Shown here: positions 1-12,700 of the stretch, one piece after another
Layout: the number at the start of each line of letters is the position of its first letter
Position numbering within the stretch: position 1 is the first letter of the stretch
DNA from: Climacteris rufus
Taxonomy: Eukaryota > Chordata > Aves > Passeriformes > Climacteridae
Direction: 5' to 3'
DNA length: 64,000 bases
Assembly (NCBI GenBank): GCA_013398175.1
Contig: VZRZ01001930.1
Location: forward strand, 318,976 to 382,975
The notes under the pieces: model-generated
The model's database searches: none
Seen by the model: the letters and a program-made list of their open reading frames with translations, nothing else
What the model was told of the DNA's origin: nothing
Program-made: the position numbers and the translations under genes

Positions 1-736
1 GAAACATCTCATTAACGATGCCCTGGTAGCAAAAACAAGAGTGTGCAACAGAAATTGTTAGAAAAATATTGACTTTTTTTTAAATTAAAAGATCTTGGTG
101 GAATTCCTCATACCTGGAAATTGATATTCAGCAAAGATGTTGTCATTTCTCTGTATTTGTTACCATCTTTGAAGTCGTTTTTAACATCCTGCTGCCGTGT
201 GTTCATAGAGGAAGAGCAGTGAGGTTCACGGCCCTGGGAAGACAGTGAGATCTGCTCATGTGCTGTTAATGTTTAGGCTGTGAAGCACAGCGGGGCCCCT
301 CACACAACCCTCCCACCTGGATTTGCAAATGTATCCATAGAGAACCACCAAAGCACCACTGTGTCTCTCCTTGTATGTGCAAACTGGTCTTTTTGTTGTG
401 GAAAGCGTGCAGTTTATTTTCCTTATGCCTCTCCCATTCCATTTCTCTCTCTCATTGACTAATTTATGCTGGGTTTTATTTATTTTTTTTAGCATTGTAG
501 AAGGCAAAAAGGGGAGAGAGGGTGGGGCCAGGTTCTCCAGCCGTAGTAAGCGTGGGCAGAGGATCTGGCCCCACTGTCCCTGCTGGGCTCTCCCCCGGGC
601 CAAGGAAAGGCCCCCAACACCTGCACTGCTTCTTAGCATCCTTGTTTTCCTCTGACACGATTGACCGCTGTTGTGTTCTGCTTGGTTTTTTTCTTAATTT
701 GCTTTTTTATTATTTTCCTTTTTATATTTTATCCAG
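1..736 (+). other. CADM1: CADM1 intron upstream of the Thr-rich exon (3' part)
   Basis: No coding signal that I trust is present. The last 60 bases form a long pyrimidine-rich tract that ends in the acceptor ATCCAG at 731-736, directly before the Thr-rich cassette. Open frames here are short, overlap on both strands and resemble nothing known. The exon upstream of this intron, which should encode the end of the third Ig domain and finish with a single G, lies outside the window. Confidence 0.85.
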
Positions 737-808
737 ATCCCCCCACAACTATCCCTCCTCCCACAACAACCACCACCACTACCACCACCATCCCTACCAC
801 CATCACAG
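737..808 (+). CDS. CADM1: CADM1 stalk cassette exon, Thr/Pro-rich (exon 8 in common mammalian numbering)
   Basis: This 72-bp exon encodes part of the extracellular stalk between the third Ig domain and the membrane of cell adhesion molecule 1. The frame starts in phase 1: the first two bases (AT) complete an Asp codon opened by a G in the previous exon. It then reads PPTTIPPP, a run of nine Thr, and IPTTIT, ending with a single G. Human CADM1, from memory, has the same PPTTIPPP start with a longer Thr run. In the family this tract is heavily O-glycosylated and spaces the Ig domains from the membrane, close to sites of ectodomain shedding. The acceptor follows a strong pyrimidine tract and the donor is G|GTATGG. 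The Thr codons mix ACA, ACC and ACT. Being 24 codons in symmetric phase, it can be skipped without a frameshift. Identity is clear because four further CADM1 exons follow in order. Confidence 0.95.
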
Positions 809-1769
809 GTATGGTACCTTCATAACCATTGGAAATGTCCTGAATGTTTATTGTCTTTTATGTATATAAGCAGAGCATGAAGCCTGGGGAAAAACAACAA
901 ACCAATCACTTGCAGTATTTTTTTTCCCTCGAATACACCCACCCACAGCATGAGCCCTGGCCCGGCAGCTCCACGTGTCAGACGGTCCTTGCTGTGGGTG
1001 TGGGTGTTCCTGAAACACGGTAATTGCCATGGCAGGAAAAGCAATTAATTGAGTTACTGGTGGCCAGTATTGGGTACTTCAGACACAGGATGCAAACAGC
1101 TGTAGAGCTCACTTAGCACGGGCAGTCCTCCAGCCTCCATCGCATCAGCATCAGTTTCTGAGTAATTTATAGCAGAAAGTTTGGTCTTCAGCAATTCAAT
1201 TCGCCTGGTGTGACTCAAGATGCTTTTTCTCATGCCGAGGTGTTGGTCTTTCTCTGTGATAAGCTTCTCCCTCACTCTCCCAGAAAAGGGAATTCCACCA
1301 GTTGTTTTTATTGAGTGAATGCTGTCCATAGGCCCCTTTTTGAGGAGCTGCCTTTCAGCTTGTGAGATTTTCCCTGTCTTGCGAGAAAAGATGAATAAAA
1401 ACAACCAGCAAGATCATGACACCTCTCTCTGACACATCCTCATACCTCCTCATGGACCTGACTCGCCACTCATCAGGGAAACCCTTCTGATTTATTTGTA
1501 ACCATTCGCATTGTCATTTCTCTGACCTTTCCTATTCCAAACGCTGCTTTTGCTTTTGCTTGCTGCATTTTGTGGGGGTTTTTTTTTTTTTGAGGCAGAG
1601 GTGACAAACGGCAGGTGAGGATGGGCCATTGAATATCTAATGGCACAACGTTTACTGTTGCTGTAAACCACCCCTTGTGTGAATGCCTTCACGTTTTATT
1701 TGCTTTTATGATGCTGCTCCGCTGACTCTCACCATCCTGCCCAGGGCGTTTCGTGGCTTCTTTTCCTTT

Positions 1770-1870
1770 CGAGGTTTTTTACAACCGAGCCGGGCCCCGC
1801 TGGCGCGGACGCGCGGGCGACGCTGTTCTCCCACCGTGCCTTAGCGCCCGCGGCCACCACGGCACTGCCA
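1770..1870. other. Short CpG-dense patch inside CADM1 intron
   Basis: About 100 bases carry roughly 15 CpG dinucleotides, including GCGCGGACGCGCGGGCG, between CpG-poor flanks. It is too short for a classical CpG island and has no recognisable promoter motif. It may be an intronic regulatory site or simply local GC bias. Confidence 0.4.
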
Positions 1871-4221
1871 GCCCTCGCCGAGCTCTGCTTCCTCCCTCCA
1901 GGTGCTCACCGACAGACCCAGCTCCAGGCCCCCGGGTGGGGATGCTTGGGATGCTCTGCCGTGAACGCTCTCCCTTTTCCCGTGTCTTTCATTCCTAGAC
2001 TTAACTCACTTTCGTTTCAGAGGAGGTTTGAAGCTTTCTCAGAGCCTCCCTGAGAGCCGTTTGCAGAGGAGCTGGGCCCGTGTGTCCCACAGGCTGCACA
2101 TGGACATGCACACAGGTTTCTTTGTTTGATGGTAATTGCTCGTGCTTTCAGTGAATTTTGGAAGGCTAAAAGGAACAATGTGTCTTGATGCTTGGGTAAC
2201 CCCTTAAGTTAATCTCAGTGCCTGCAAACATTAATGACTGTCCCTTTTCTGGGAACTGGGTTGTTATGAGCCTGTCATTTCAGGGATTGCCCCAGCACTG
2301 CCTTCCATAACCTGCGCTGTCCTCGCTTGTCCTCACCTGCTGTGTCAGGCTCCAAAGTACTGGTTGGTTGTTCCCAATAAATAGCAGTTTGGTTGTTTGC
2401 TCTCCTGCTACGTGTGCTGTAGCTTGTCTGTGGATGCTCAGTAGCCTCTGGGCTCTCTTCCACATAGTTTTCCAGCTTTTCCATATTAAAAAGAAGGGGA
2501 GAGGGATGGTTCTTGAGATCAGGAATGGCTTTTTCATCAGCCTGGCAGAGGTCTCCTGGGGTCAGGAGTGTGGGGCTGTCCATCATCGTTCTCTCACCTT
2601 TGTTTGCAGTGGTGGAGGATCTCAGACCCTGTTGGCAGAACCCAGCGGGTCTCCATCACCTCCTTGATGCCTTTCTGTGTTGGCCTTGAGCTGCTCAGGA
2701 GGCTGGAAATGTAATGAAAATGTGATATTGCTCCCTGATTCCAGCAGTTCCAGCTTGTGATCTGTCAGAAGAAGATTCATTAATGCTGATAAGAGAAATT
2801 TTTATTTTCTTCCTTGCCACTGAGTCTTCTCGACATGTGTCTTCTCATCCTCTGCCCATGAGTTCAGTGCTTTTCCCACAGAGAGCAGCCAAGGCTTCTC
2901 CTCCCTCTGTCGTGCAGAGATGTGTGTGTGTCTTCTCCAGTCAGTGCTCGGGAGCGTGGAGCCACACCAACTTCTACCCTTCAATAGTTGAGAGACTTTG
3001 GGGCTGGAAAAAATTAGGTCAATTTAACATAATGGCTAGAACTACATAGCAGAGTAGTGTTGGAATTCTTTTTAAAGCCTCGAGAGACAGCTGATACCAT
3101 CATTTCCATCCTCACCCGAATGCTCCAGTGTTGTTCCTGTCTGACAGGGGAGTGGTGGGAGCCAAGGGAGTGTTCCCTGAGCTGCTGGCAATCCAGGCAT
3201 CTGGAGCCAGCTCAGTGGAATCCAATCCTTAGGAGATAAGGTGGCTTGAAATCTGTTTTATTTTGCTTTTCTTCCCCTACTTCTAGTATAACCCTGACCT
3301 AGTTCATGTCCCCTGGAACCATGGAGTAGTTCTGAAAAACAATTGTCTCATTTTAATTGAATAGAACATGGGGAAAGAGGCTGCACTGAAGTGGTTTCTA
3401 GTAGGTGCCCCTGGAAAATTCCGCCCTTGGAATTGTCCTTTTGATTTATTGGTTCAGGGAGGTTCTGGGGTAACTCTTGGAAAGCTGACCTGATGCTTTC
3501 TCCAGCAAAGGATAAGATGAGCACTGGTGAATTTTCCAAACACCACGACCTTTAGAGCTTTCCCTCTGTCACTTCAGTGTAGGTACTTGGAAAGATTTCC
3601 TGCATGACAGCTTGATCTTTTCCATGTATCCTCCAACAGCATTGATATTCCAGCCATCCTTTGGTCTTTCAGCCGTTATCGCTGCCGAGCCCTTTTTTAT
3701 CAGTTAAATTGTCCTTGTGGCTTTCTTCATTAAGATGTACAATATGATACAGCAGAGCAAACAGCATCATTTGAATTACCCTGGAGTTGCTCCTTGAAGT
3801 GCTGGGCTTGGACAGCTGTTGTTTCCTGGGAGATAAAGGTCCCTAATCACAGCCCAGCCCTCGTCCTGGGGCACAGCGCGGAGCATTTGCCTTTCCCAGC
3901 CCCCTCGCTGTCGCCCGGGCCCTTGGCACTCCTGCCTGCCCAGATCCACGGCATCACTCAGAGGTGCAGATCTGCATTTCCCACACTCTCTCCACAGGTG
4001 GAATTGCGCAGGTGTCTCGGCAGCAGTTTTGGTGGAGACCTGGGGGTGTGACACATGCAGGCTGATGCTGTTTCCAGCCCTGCAGGCGATGCTGCCGACT
4101 CTGCAGGGTGCTGCTCTCCATCCTTTGCAGCAGCATTAGCAGCAGTGTGGGGGCTCCCAATGTCCTCCCTGGAATGCCAGTTTAGAGCATATTTTAAACC
4201 CCACTGATCCCTTGGAGTGCC

Positions 4222-4243
4222 GTGTGTGTGTGTGTGTGTGTGT
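4222..4243. repeat. (GT)11 microsatellite
   Basis: Eleven uninterrupted GT dinucleotides within the CADM1 intron, a likely length-polymorphic marker. Confidence 0.95.
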
Positions 4244-5835
4244 ATTTCAGGGGGCTGTAAAACTGCAGGCAGTGCTTTTCACTTGAGAATTCCCAGGGAT
4301 GCTCCAGCCCCCTCAGTGAACACGTCCGGAAAGCACTGAGCCCATGCTGTGGAAACGCTCTTGAGTTCCTTCCTGAGTCTCAGGATTTGTACAAGCAAGA
4401 GCAAGCTCAGTTTGGCTCGGGGGTGTGCAGAAGCCAGCGAGCTCCAGAGCAGGAGCTGAGAATTGATGCTGAGTTGGAGTATCAGCTCTTGAGCAGGGGG
4501 ATGTGGTAGTGGAACTCTCCTGTCACCCACGGGGCCAGGCACTGTCTCCTGAAAAGCACAATTCTGTGTCATCCCTGGTGCCTTAAAAATAATAGCACAT
4601 GGAATTGTGAACTCTGTGAGCAGAAATACTGCTGGTTTTCAGAGCATTTCACATGTCAGAAAACTTCCTCAAAACAAGGAAAATTACAATTTCATCCTCA
4701 ATAGGAGTTTGTCCTTTCCTGATTACAGCTGCTGGTGTGAAAAGCTGCAGTTGCAGGGGATTTATTTCAACAGTAATCCCAGCGGCTGGTGGGCAGGAAG
4801 AATGCAGTCCCAGTCATCTTTTTCTCAGATTTCCTTGCAGTGGGTTTGTGGAAGGCGAAGAGGCAGCATGGGGATGACTAAAGCATTACATCCCTGCAGG
4901 ATCGTGGGCCTCGTGTTGGCTCAGGTATGGCCACTTCTGCCTGGGATTGCTGGAGGTGGTGACATGGAATTTAATTGTAAAAGGGAAACACATTTGCTCT
5001 CCAGTCACCTCAGAGGTGGATGATGGTGGTCAGCTTCAGCTCAGCAGTCTAGACTCTCTTGTAGTCTCGCACTTTTCCGGGGATCTGGAGATGCCCGCGC
5101 TGCAAACGGGAGATGGGCACGTTGGCAGGAGCAGCCAGGGCTCCTGCTCTGCTGTCAAGGTGTGACATGCTCAGGTGCTCGATGCCACCATGCAGGGACG
5201 CAGCCCAGGGATTTGTTTCCCCAAATTATTTATTATTTAACTTTTGCTTTCTATCAAAGGTACTGCCTGTCCCTGGTAAAATGTCAAGTTAATTTAAAGA
5301 TGATTCTGTGCTCTTCTGACATTTTCATCCAGCATGTGTCCACAATAAAGGGGCTAAAGACAGAGCTGACAGGCCTGGGACAGGAAATAAAATAAAGTAA
5401 AATTCAGTCTTTTAGTCACACATCCAGCCAGTAGGAGACAGGAACTCTCATACCTGGCCTTACCTGTGGTGACACAGCATAAGCACTGCCCAAATCATCA
5501 TCTCGTTGAGCAGAAGTGTGGGGCGTGTGCAAGCTTGGGCTTGAAATCAAACCAAAATCCTATCAAATTTTTATGGAGAAACATGCAAAAGCATGGCTGG
5601 AGCCACAGTGCTAATTTCAGACTGTTTTTGTTCTGGTCACATACAACATCCATACAGATTGTGATGATTTTTGTGAAACATCTGGTCCACAAATCAAGCT
5701 GTCTCCAGGGCCCATAGCAGCATGCCTGGACACCAGCACTCAGCACCAAGCTGGAATGCTGCACGGAGCAAATCGGGGGCTTTGGAATGCAGAGGACATC
5801 TCCGTCCGTCCTTCGAGGAGCACGAGGCCAGGGAG

Positions 5836-5939
5836 AGGATGGAGGTAGCAAGGAAGAGGAATGGATGTGGTGAGAGAGAGAATGGACATGGTGAGGCAGA
5901 GGATGGACATGGCGAGGCAGAGGATGGACATGCTGCTGC
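5836..5939. repeat. Diverged 21-bp minisatellite, about five copies
   Basis: Copies of a unit like AGGATGGACATGGCGAGGCAG occur head to tail at 5836, 5857, 5877, 5900 and 5921, with lengths of 20-23 bases. The last three are the most alike. Because the period is near 21, both strands stay open, and the minus strand translates as His-rich HPLPxHV repeats. I read that as a by-product of the repeat and not as a protein gene. Confidence 0.85.
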
Positions 5940-6664
5940 ACTCTGGGGTGGGTTGAGCCCCGGCAGCTCTCACGGTGCTGTGGGATGTGACATCTCTGCT
6001 GGTGTCCCACAGACGTTTGTTCCAGGGGAACGGCAGGAAGGGTTTTGTAGGGCTTTTCATCAGCCCCAAGAACCTGAACCAAAGCAGGAATCTGTTTGCA
6101 GTGATGCATGCTGTTTCCCGAGGCTGCTGCGAAGGCAGCAACGTGCAGGAACTCACACTCGCCCTGGTCAGTACATGTGAAGTAGTCTGGAAAATCAGGA
6201 AGAATAAGAGCTCCACGCGTCAGGGATCAGATTGGCTTTTGGTTTCAGTTCAGAAAGCAATTTAAAAAGCAATATATTGAATGGATATCTATACTTGCTA
6301 AAGCCTCTTTAAATTTAAAAGGCAGCAACGTGTTTTGCCGTTATTTTGCAGATGTGCTGCCGTAATTCTCTGTGTGCTCCTCAGCCCCAGCACTGAGTGC
6401 CTTTGTGAGGCTGCAGCACTGCAGCTCCAGCGTTCAACCAGGGGAATTTAATTTTGCTGCTGGGGTTTTAATATTCCTCCATCGTGCTTGTTCTGTTTGA
6501 GGCTGTGGACTAATTATGGCCAAGTTTAAAGGGCCTGGTCTGTCACACGCCACAAACAGTTTGAAGTTGGAGAGAATCCATTTGAGAAAATGAAGAGGCT
6601 CGGTGATGGAGCTCATAACTCTGAGAAATGTTGCCCAGATGCCTCCACACAGTAATTCTATAAA

Positions 6665-6690
6665 TATATGTGTGTGTGTATGTGTGTGTG
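6665..6690. repeat. TA/TG dinucleotide tract
   Basis: An alternating purine-pyrimidine tract, ATATATG followed by (TG)n broken once by TA. It is a simple repeat with Z-DNA potential, lying in a CADM1 intron. Confidence 0.85.
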
Positions 6691-9672
6691 CCCTTGTGTA
6701 GCTGTCTAATGAGGTGGTGAGTGCCTAGAGCTTGGGTGTTGTCCGAGTTGTCTTTTCTGGCACATATTCCTCATAGCCAGTGCTACACAGAAGTCCCAAA
6801 AAAGTGAAATTTGAAGATTTGTAGAGGCTGATGGTTCCTCTCTTGGGTACCTTCTGTAACTATAAACCAGGCCTTTGAGGAGTTTTTGTACATGGAGATT
6901 TTGGAAAGCCATGGCATTGTTCTGCTTTTCCCAAACAGCATCTTTTGTTCTCTTCCTGATTAGCATCAGGAAGAGAAGCCCCAATATTAAGGTAGAAAGT
7001 CCCACATTGAGCTGAGTCTGTTTGGTTATGTGATTTCTATGTCCTCTTGGCTTTGCTGCTCTTGGTAAACCAGCCCATTCTTTGTCACCAACTTTCCAAC
7101 TTCAATGATAGATACCAGCCTTGGGTGATTGGGTGGCTGCTTTGCATAGTGGTGGCTCAGTACCAGAATGCTGCCTTTTGGTGATGGCAAAGCCTTTCCT
7201 TGGCTTTTTTTCAACATTAGTTAAGTCAGGAATGTATCAAAGACTTCTTGTAGGTCAGTATTTGAGGAGAAAAGATGGCTTTTGTTGTAGGACATGGAGC
7301 AGAAGGCTGGTCCCTGGGGTGTTGTGTGCCTGCTCTGGCATGGAAGCGTGGCTGTTCTTGAAAGTGAAGCAGAAGCTGATGGCACATACCCAGATTCTGG
7401 AAAGCACCTTCAGTATTAGCCAGTCCAGCTAAAAGTTACGGGTTGTCTGTAGCATTGCAGCGCCAGGATGTTCCTTCTGGGCGAGGAGCGGCAGCAGCAG
7501 GGCCGGGAGAGACATGGATTCACAGGAATGCACTGATTTGGTACCAAAGCACCAGTGACCATTTTTCTCTCCTTTGCCACACGACCACTGCAGTAGCACA
7601 TCAGTGTCAGAGCATTCTTCCCTTTAACACGAGGTTATTCCCCTGTGGAACACTGGTGTGTACAGTCCTTCTTCTCAAAGAAGACTGGGATTGAACAGGA
7701 CTCTGTGAAAGCTCACTAAACTTTAACCGGTCTGTGTTTCCTATTGCAACCATCCAAATCATTTGCTAATCATAACTTTGTCATTCCAGCTGCAGCCAAC
7801 ATGTTGTTTGACTTGGATATTTGTTCGCACTTACAACCGCTTGAGAACTTTATTTTGTGTAACCTGTCGGTCTCTGTCCCCGGACGGGGAAGCGAGATGC
7901 ACTGTCCAGTTTGCACTGTTTCTTGACTAATATCTCTTCCAGCACGTCAATACAAGTTTGCTTCCAGCAGATTCTCAATTTAGTGTAAAAGCTGACATAA
8001 CTTTTTTTATTTCAGGAAGACAGTAAATTGAGACTATTTATAGATGCCAAGATGCTGTCTCAGGAATTAATACTCAGTTTTACAACCCCTTCTAAACAAT
8101 TACTTTCCCCCCACCTCCACCACCATTTCTCCTTCCACCATTTGCTTGATTAAAATGAGGCATCGTTTGGGGATTGCTGCCCAAAACCAAAGTAAAGCCC
8201 CACTCTTGGTCTCCTCGTGGCTTTGGAAGGTTTCTCTTGCAGCCCCCAGAGCTCCTGCAGGAGAACAAGGGCTAGCCTCTTTGAGGGTGCCTTAGATTTG
8301 GTTGCCAAGATGAGAACAGTCTATGTTGGCAGCGGAAACAGGCTAATGACGGCTTGATAATCTGTTACGCAAATCTTGGTGCAGTTTGTTAAACTGTGCA
8401 GGGTTTATTTGTTTTGCTTCCATAATTAAAGCATGTAGACTTTGTATCTGTAAGTATTGTGTATTCCTTGTATGATTCTTGTCTTTGCTGCTGCTTCAGG
8501 AATTCAGCCCTGGGCTGTCCTCAGCTAAATTGCCAAGAAACAGGTCCTCCTTTTTCCACTGCTGCCTGTGCCCGCACAGGAGGCCCGTCCCTGGGTTCTC
8601 TGCCAGCATGTCACCAAGGGGAAACGCCGCTGTGAATTGTCTGTCGTTGCTGCAAAACCCAAGCTCCGGCTGCTGCGCAGGGGCTGCAGTGCAGCGCCTC
8701 TCTGCGCTCACTGGCACGGTGGTGCTCACTCAAACATTGCCTGCATCGAGCCGGGCAGGGCTGGGCCAGACCTGGGCTGTGCCATTGGCTCCAGGGATTT
8801 ATTTCAGTGACAGGTTCTGAGGAGCCAGCCTGGCCAGCCACTGGCCCCCGTTACAGAGTATGTACCTCCAGATGGAAAGTACATGAGCTCCAGCAGCTAA
8901 ATAAGCCACTAAATTTGGGTGATGTGGTTGAATTTGGTTTAAACCTATTGATGTGAAGGAAATAACTATCAGAAAAAGCCTTCAGATTTGGGTCGGTCTT
9001 TAAAACTGCCTGTTGCAAACACCTGGAAGAGGCAAAGCATCTCTCCTTTGGAAAGGCAGCACCCCCCAAGAAATTCCGAGTGGGATGTAGTCTGTAAGGA
9101 GTAGAGTCAGCTTCAGACTAACCAGCAAAAAACATCCAGGATATTTTAATTACCCATAGCTGTAAACCAGGTACCTGCTGCAGCAGAGGTGCTGGTAATG
9201 GTTGTCCACAGATGCCAGTTCTAGAACATTTATTGTGCTGAAAAAATGGTTCATTGTGCAGGTGGTGGCTGGGAAACTGGAGGAGAGGTGGGAGCAGACT
9301 GTTCCTGGCCATGGGTGCTCTGGTGAGGGCAATGTTTGAGTGTGTAACAGCAACGTGCCAAGCCTCGGCTCATCCTGCTCTGGAGCTTCTGTTTTGTCCC
9401 CGCCAACTAAACCGTTGGTGTCGGTGTTCTCTCCTGTCTCCTGTTCCCCTGACTTTGCAACCACCAGTAATTGTTCCGGCAAGGTCCTGGAAAAAGAAAA
9501 AATTTACTGTTTTCCTCAGGCTCATAGCTTTTGAACTGGAGGCATGTCTTCTAAACAGTGCAACTCACTTCAAATGCTTTTTGCCTTTCATTTTATTATT
9601 GCTTGTCACGCAATGTTCTTTGAAAGCTTGCTCATATATTATCTGTTCCATTTTTTCCATTTTCCCTTTTTT

Positions 9673-9678
9673 TGCATG
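9673..9678 (+). promoter_or_regulatory. UGCAUG (RBFOX-type) splicing motif before the 33-bp exon
   Basis: TGCATG sits 50 bases upstream of the 33-bp cassette, next to its pyrimidine tract. UGCAUG is the binding element of RBFOX splicing factors, and upstream placement usually favours skipping. The motif is seen directly; its use here is inferred. Confidence 0.45.
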
Positions 9679-9728
9679 CTGTTCCTCCTGTTTCTTCCCT
9701 TCCTCCAATCCTCTGTTCCTGTGTGTAG

Positions 9729-9761
9729 ACACAACGGCGACGACAGAACCGGCAGTTCACG
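9729..9761 (+). CDS. CADM1: CADM1 33-bp stalk cassette exon (DTTATTEPAVH)
   Basis: This small alternative exon encodes eleven stalk residues, TTATTEPAVH preceded by an Asp completed across the splice junction. They match the corresponding mammalian CADM1 exon as I recall it. The acceptor is TGTGTAG after a tract of C/T-rich sequence (TTCTTCCCTTCCTCC). The donor is G|GTTGGT, clearly weaker than the GTATGG, GTAAGG and GTAAGA donors of the neighbouring exons, which suits an exon that is often skipped. It is phase 1 at both ends and finishes in G, so inclusion adds exactly eleven residues. In mammals, isoforms with and without this exon differ by tissue and in how readily the ectodomain is shed. 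Its role is to lengthen the O-glycosylated stalk. A UGCAUG motif lies just upstream. Confidence 0.93.
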
Positions 9762-12700
9762 GTTGGTATCACATTCCTGTTTATCTTATTTCTCAGCACT
9801 GCTGAGTGGCAAGACAAGCCTGGGAAGGGGAAGCCAAAAAGGGAACTGGAGTCTTCAAGGGAAAACCATGTTTCAGGTGGACACATCTCATAATTGCAAC
9901 ATGGGTTCTAAGGGTGGAAAGTCTGTCTGCTCTTGTCATTTCTGCTGTGAGCTTCGCAGCCGATCATCCTGGCACCAGGCAGGCCCGAGCCCCATGGAAG
10001 TGGCATCCAGGTCCAAGCAGTGCTGAGTGATTCTCCACCCATCGACTGGGAGAGTCACTTCACACATGGAAAGTAAATTGAATCTTTTTAAAATTTGTGA
10101 GCATTTTTCTTGTATTTTGAGTTAGTTATTAAGACAGGGCATCCGGCTGGCATAGGACAGCACGGGGATTCTGGGATTCTCCGCAGAGGAGCACTCGCCT
10201 CTGGGGTCGGCAGTGAAGTTTGCGTTATTACACTGCAGAAGGAGATTGGGAAAACAAATAGCAACACTTTCCTCTCAGCATAGCAGTCTAGCAAAGTAAC
10301 CCTTCTCGTCTGCTCGAGGCAGTCTAGCTAACAGCTTGACAGCTTCCTGAGCTTCCTCCATTCCCCGGCGAGCCTACATACGCGCTGCAGGCTGGAAGTT
10401 GAGCATCCCATTTTTTGGCACGAGCTCACTCTTCAGCTGAAGAACCTAAACCTCTGACAATTTTTAATTACAGCTAATCCATGTTGGACTTTGCTATTCT
10501 AGTTTCTTTTAACTCTGATAAATTGACTGTTTTTTTACTGACAGAAATCCATAGCGCAGAGGTTGCTGTTTTCCTGCCTGCTCCCCTTGAGGCATTGCTT
10601 GGGTGAGGACAGAGGCAGGACTGAATGAAACAATCACTGAGATGTCCCATATCAAATGGAGGGGCTTGCACTTCCTGTCCTAAATAACTTACATACTAGG
10701 ATGTGTTTTCCCACTGGGCACAAAGATCAGAAACCTTCAGGCACACTTGTGTTTTCTCTACCTGCCGATCTCTGTATGTTAAATGTTGAGCTGACATTGG
10801 TAATTTTGTAGCTACATGTTTTGATTTTGATCCGTAAATTTGGAAAAGATCGGGTAGCCCTGATGATAGCACAATTCCCAACATCCTTTCTGGGTGTCTC
10901 TACATCAGGAAAGGCTCAGTGTAGCTGTGCATTCATCTGCAATGGGGACAAGCTGGGCAGGTTCTGTGGTGACATGGAAGGCAGAGCCCTTGCCCCACTT
11001 TTTAAAGCAATTCCTGATGTCTTTCATCCTTTTTCTTTGTTCTGGGGAAGGCATAAAAAGCCTGTGTTTAACTTGAGGACTTCCCCCTCTGTGGGAAGGA
11101 TCGCTGCCAAGGAGATGACCAGCTGAAATGACAACCCATCCCAGTCAAATGAGCTGCCACAAACTTTCCTGCCTTAAAACCAGCCAGTTTGTCCCAAATT
11201 TGCCTGTGCTTGCCCTCCTGGGGTGCTTTTCCCATGAAGACTCTGGATTTCTTTCCAAGCTTGTGTTGCTGGAGTGTGTATGGAGTATACCAGGTGTTTC
11301 TGTATGTTGGCCATTTGTTCTTTCCGATGTCCGATGGGAGTGAGCATGTCTGTGAATGACTAGAAATGCATGGGCATGAATACAGCCAAATGGATTTTCT
11401 CCAAAAACGATTTAAAATGAATTGGGGGAAGAAAAAAGAAAACAAACAAACAAAAAAAAAAATCCAAAACCAAAAACCAACCCAAAAAAGAGCTTGGTAG
11501 CAAATGGAATGTAAGGCCAGTGTTGAACCAGCACAATGCTTCAATCGGGGAAAGAGGGTTTTGAGCCATTTAAAGTTTTGGAGTGTATCCTAGAGGACTG
11601 GGGGGAAGGAGTCCTGTATGTGTGTGCATGTCCCAGCAGTAGCCAAGGCCCTGCCATTCCTGTTTCCTCACGGAATGGAGTTGACGGCAGAGATGCATGA
11701 GTGACCTAACGCACGAACGTTGTTAACTCTTTTGTTGAAAAATGAGAGCTTAACTGTGAATTTTCTGATGCACTTTCTCCTTTCTCTGCACTGTTCATTG
11801 CCAGAGCTCCAATAACAGCATGGTCATGGCCGGCAGGAAGGCTTGTGCTTCCACTGCACCCCACGAAGCCGGGGTTTCCCAGCTTCAGCCCTCCTCCCTC
11901 TCGGTGTGCCCCCGTGGGTCAAGGTGCCGGTGGGGCTGAACTCACAGGCCCCCCTGTTTGAGCTGGAATACAGGCAGAACTTGGTGGAGCCGGGAAAGTA
12001 ACAACCTGGAGTGTCCGCACCACTCAGTCTGGGGAGAAAGCGCTTTTTCTGCCATGCCTTTTTGATTTTCCTCCCCTGCCTCTCTTCCCACCAAAATCAA
12101 CAGGCCAGTTTTTAATGTCCTGGCCGCTGTTGCCCCTTGGTGGCCAGAGAGCTCAGCCCCTCCAAGGTGCTGCCCTTTGTGGAGCCCCTCAGGTGAAACG
12201 TCCAGCTCCTGTTTTGCCCCCTACACAAGCAGGGCATCACTAAGCAGCCATGTCCTTGGACACTCCCCAAATTTTGCCCTTACCCTGTTGTAAACAGAGA
12301 GCTTTAAGAGCTTAGAGTGATTCCCCAGGATGTGGGCACTGCCCATGCAGGGCTTTTTGCTTGCAGCCCTGTCCATCCATCCACCTGGTGATGGGGGGCT
12401 CAGGGCTGCTCCCCACTCCCCCAGCAAGAGAGGAGCCAGGCACTGCTGCCTCAGCGCTGGCAGAATTCCTGCTCATCCTCATGGAAAGGTAGGGTGAAAA
12501 AGCCTCCTCTGAAGATGGCAAACCAGGCAGCCTGGAGTGAAGGTTAAAATAAGGAAAACACCCCAATCACAAATAAAGAGTCATGAGAAATGCCTTGCCC
12601 ATAATGCAGCAGGTAAATTATTCTACAGGCTGGAAATTCTTCCTGAAGGCCTATGTGGGATTTTAATTGTGGCCTTAGCAGGATCTGGTCCAAGAACAGA

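Larger units (their letters stand above)
809..9728 (+). other. CADM1: CADM1 intron between Thr-rich and 33-bp exons
   Basis: This 8.9-kb intron runs from GTATGG to TGTGTAG. It contains a CpG-dense patch near 1770-1870, a GT microsatellite at 4222-4243, a 21-bp minisatellite at 5836-5939 and a TG/TA tract near 6665-6690. AT-rich unique stretches around 7750-8110 and 8330-8460 could be conserved regulatory DNA; the second contains the small inverted repeat CAGTTT-GTT-AAACTG at 8382-8396. UGCAUG motifs lie at 6105 and 9673. I see no further exon: the open frames here are short and unlike known proteins. Confidence 0.8.

Noticed and set aside
5498..6109. 203-codon minus-strand frame with His-rich heptads
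   Set aside because: The His-rich part is the 21-bp minisatellite read in one frame; a period divisible by three keeps the frame open without selection.
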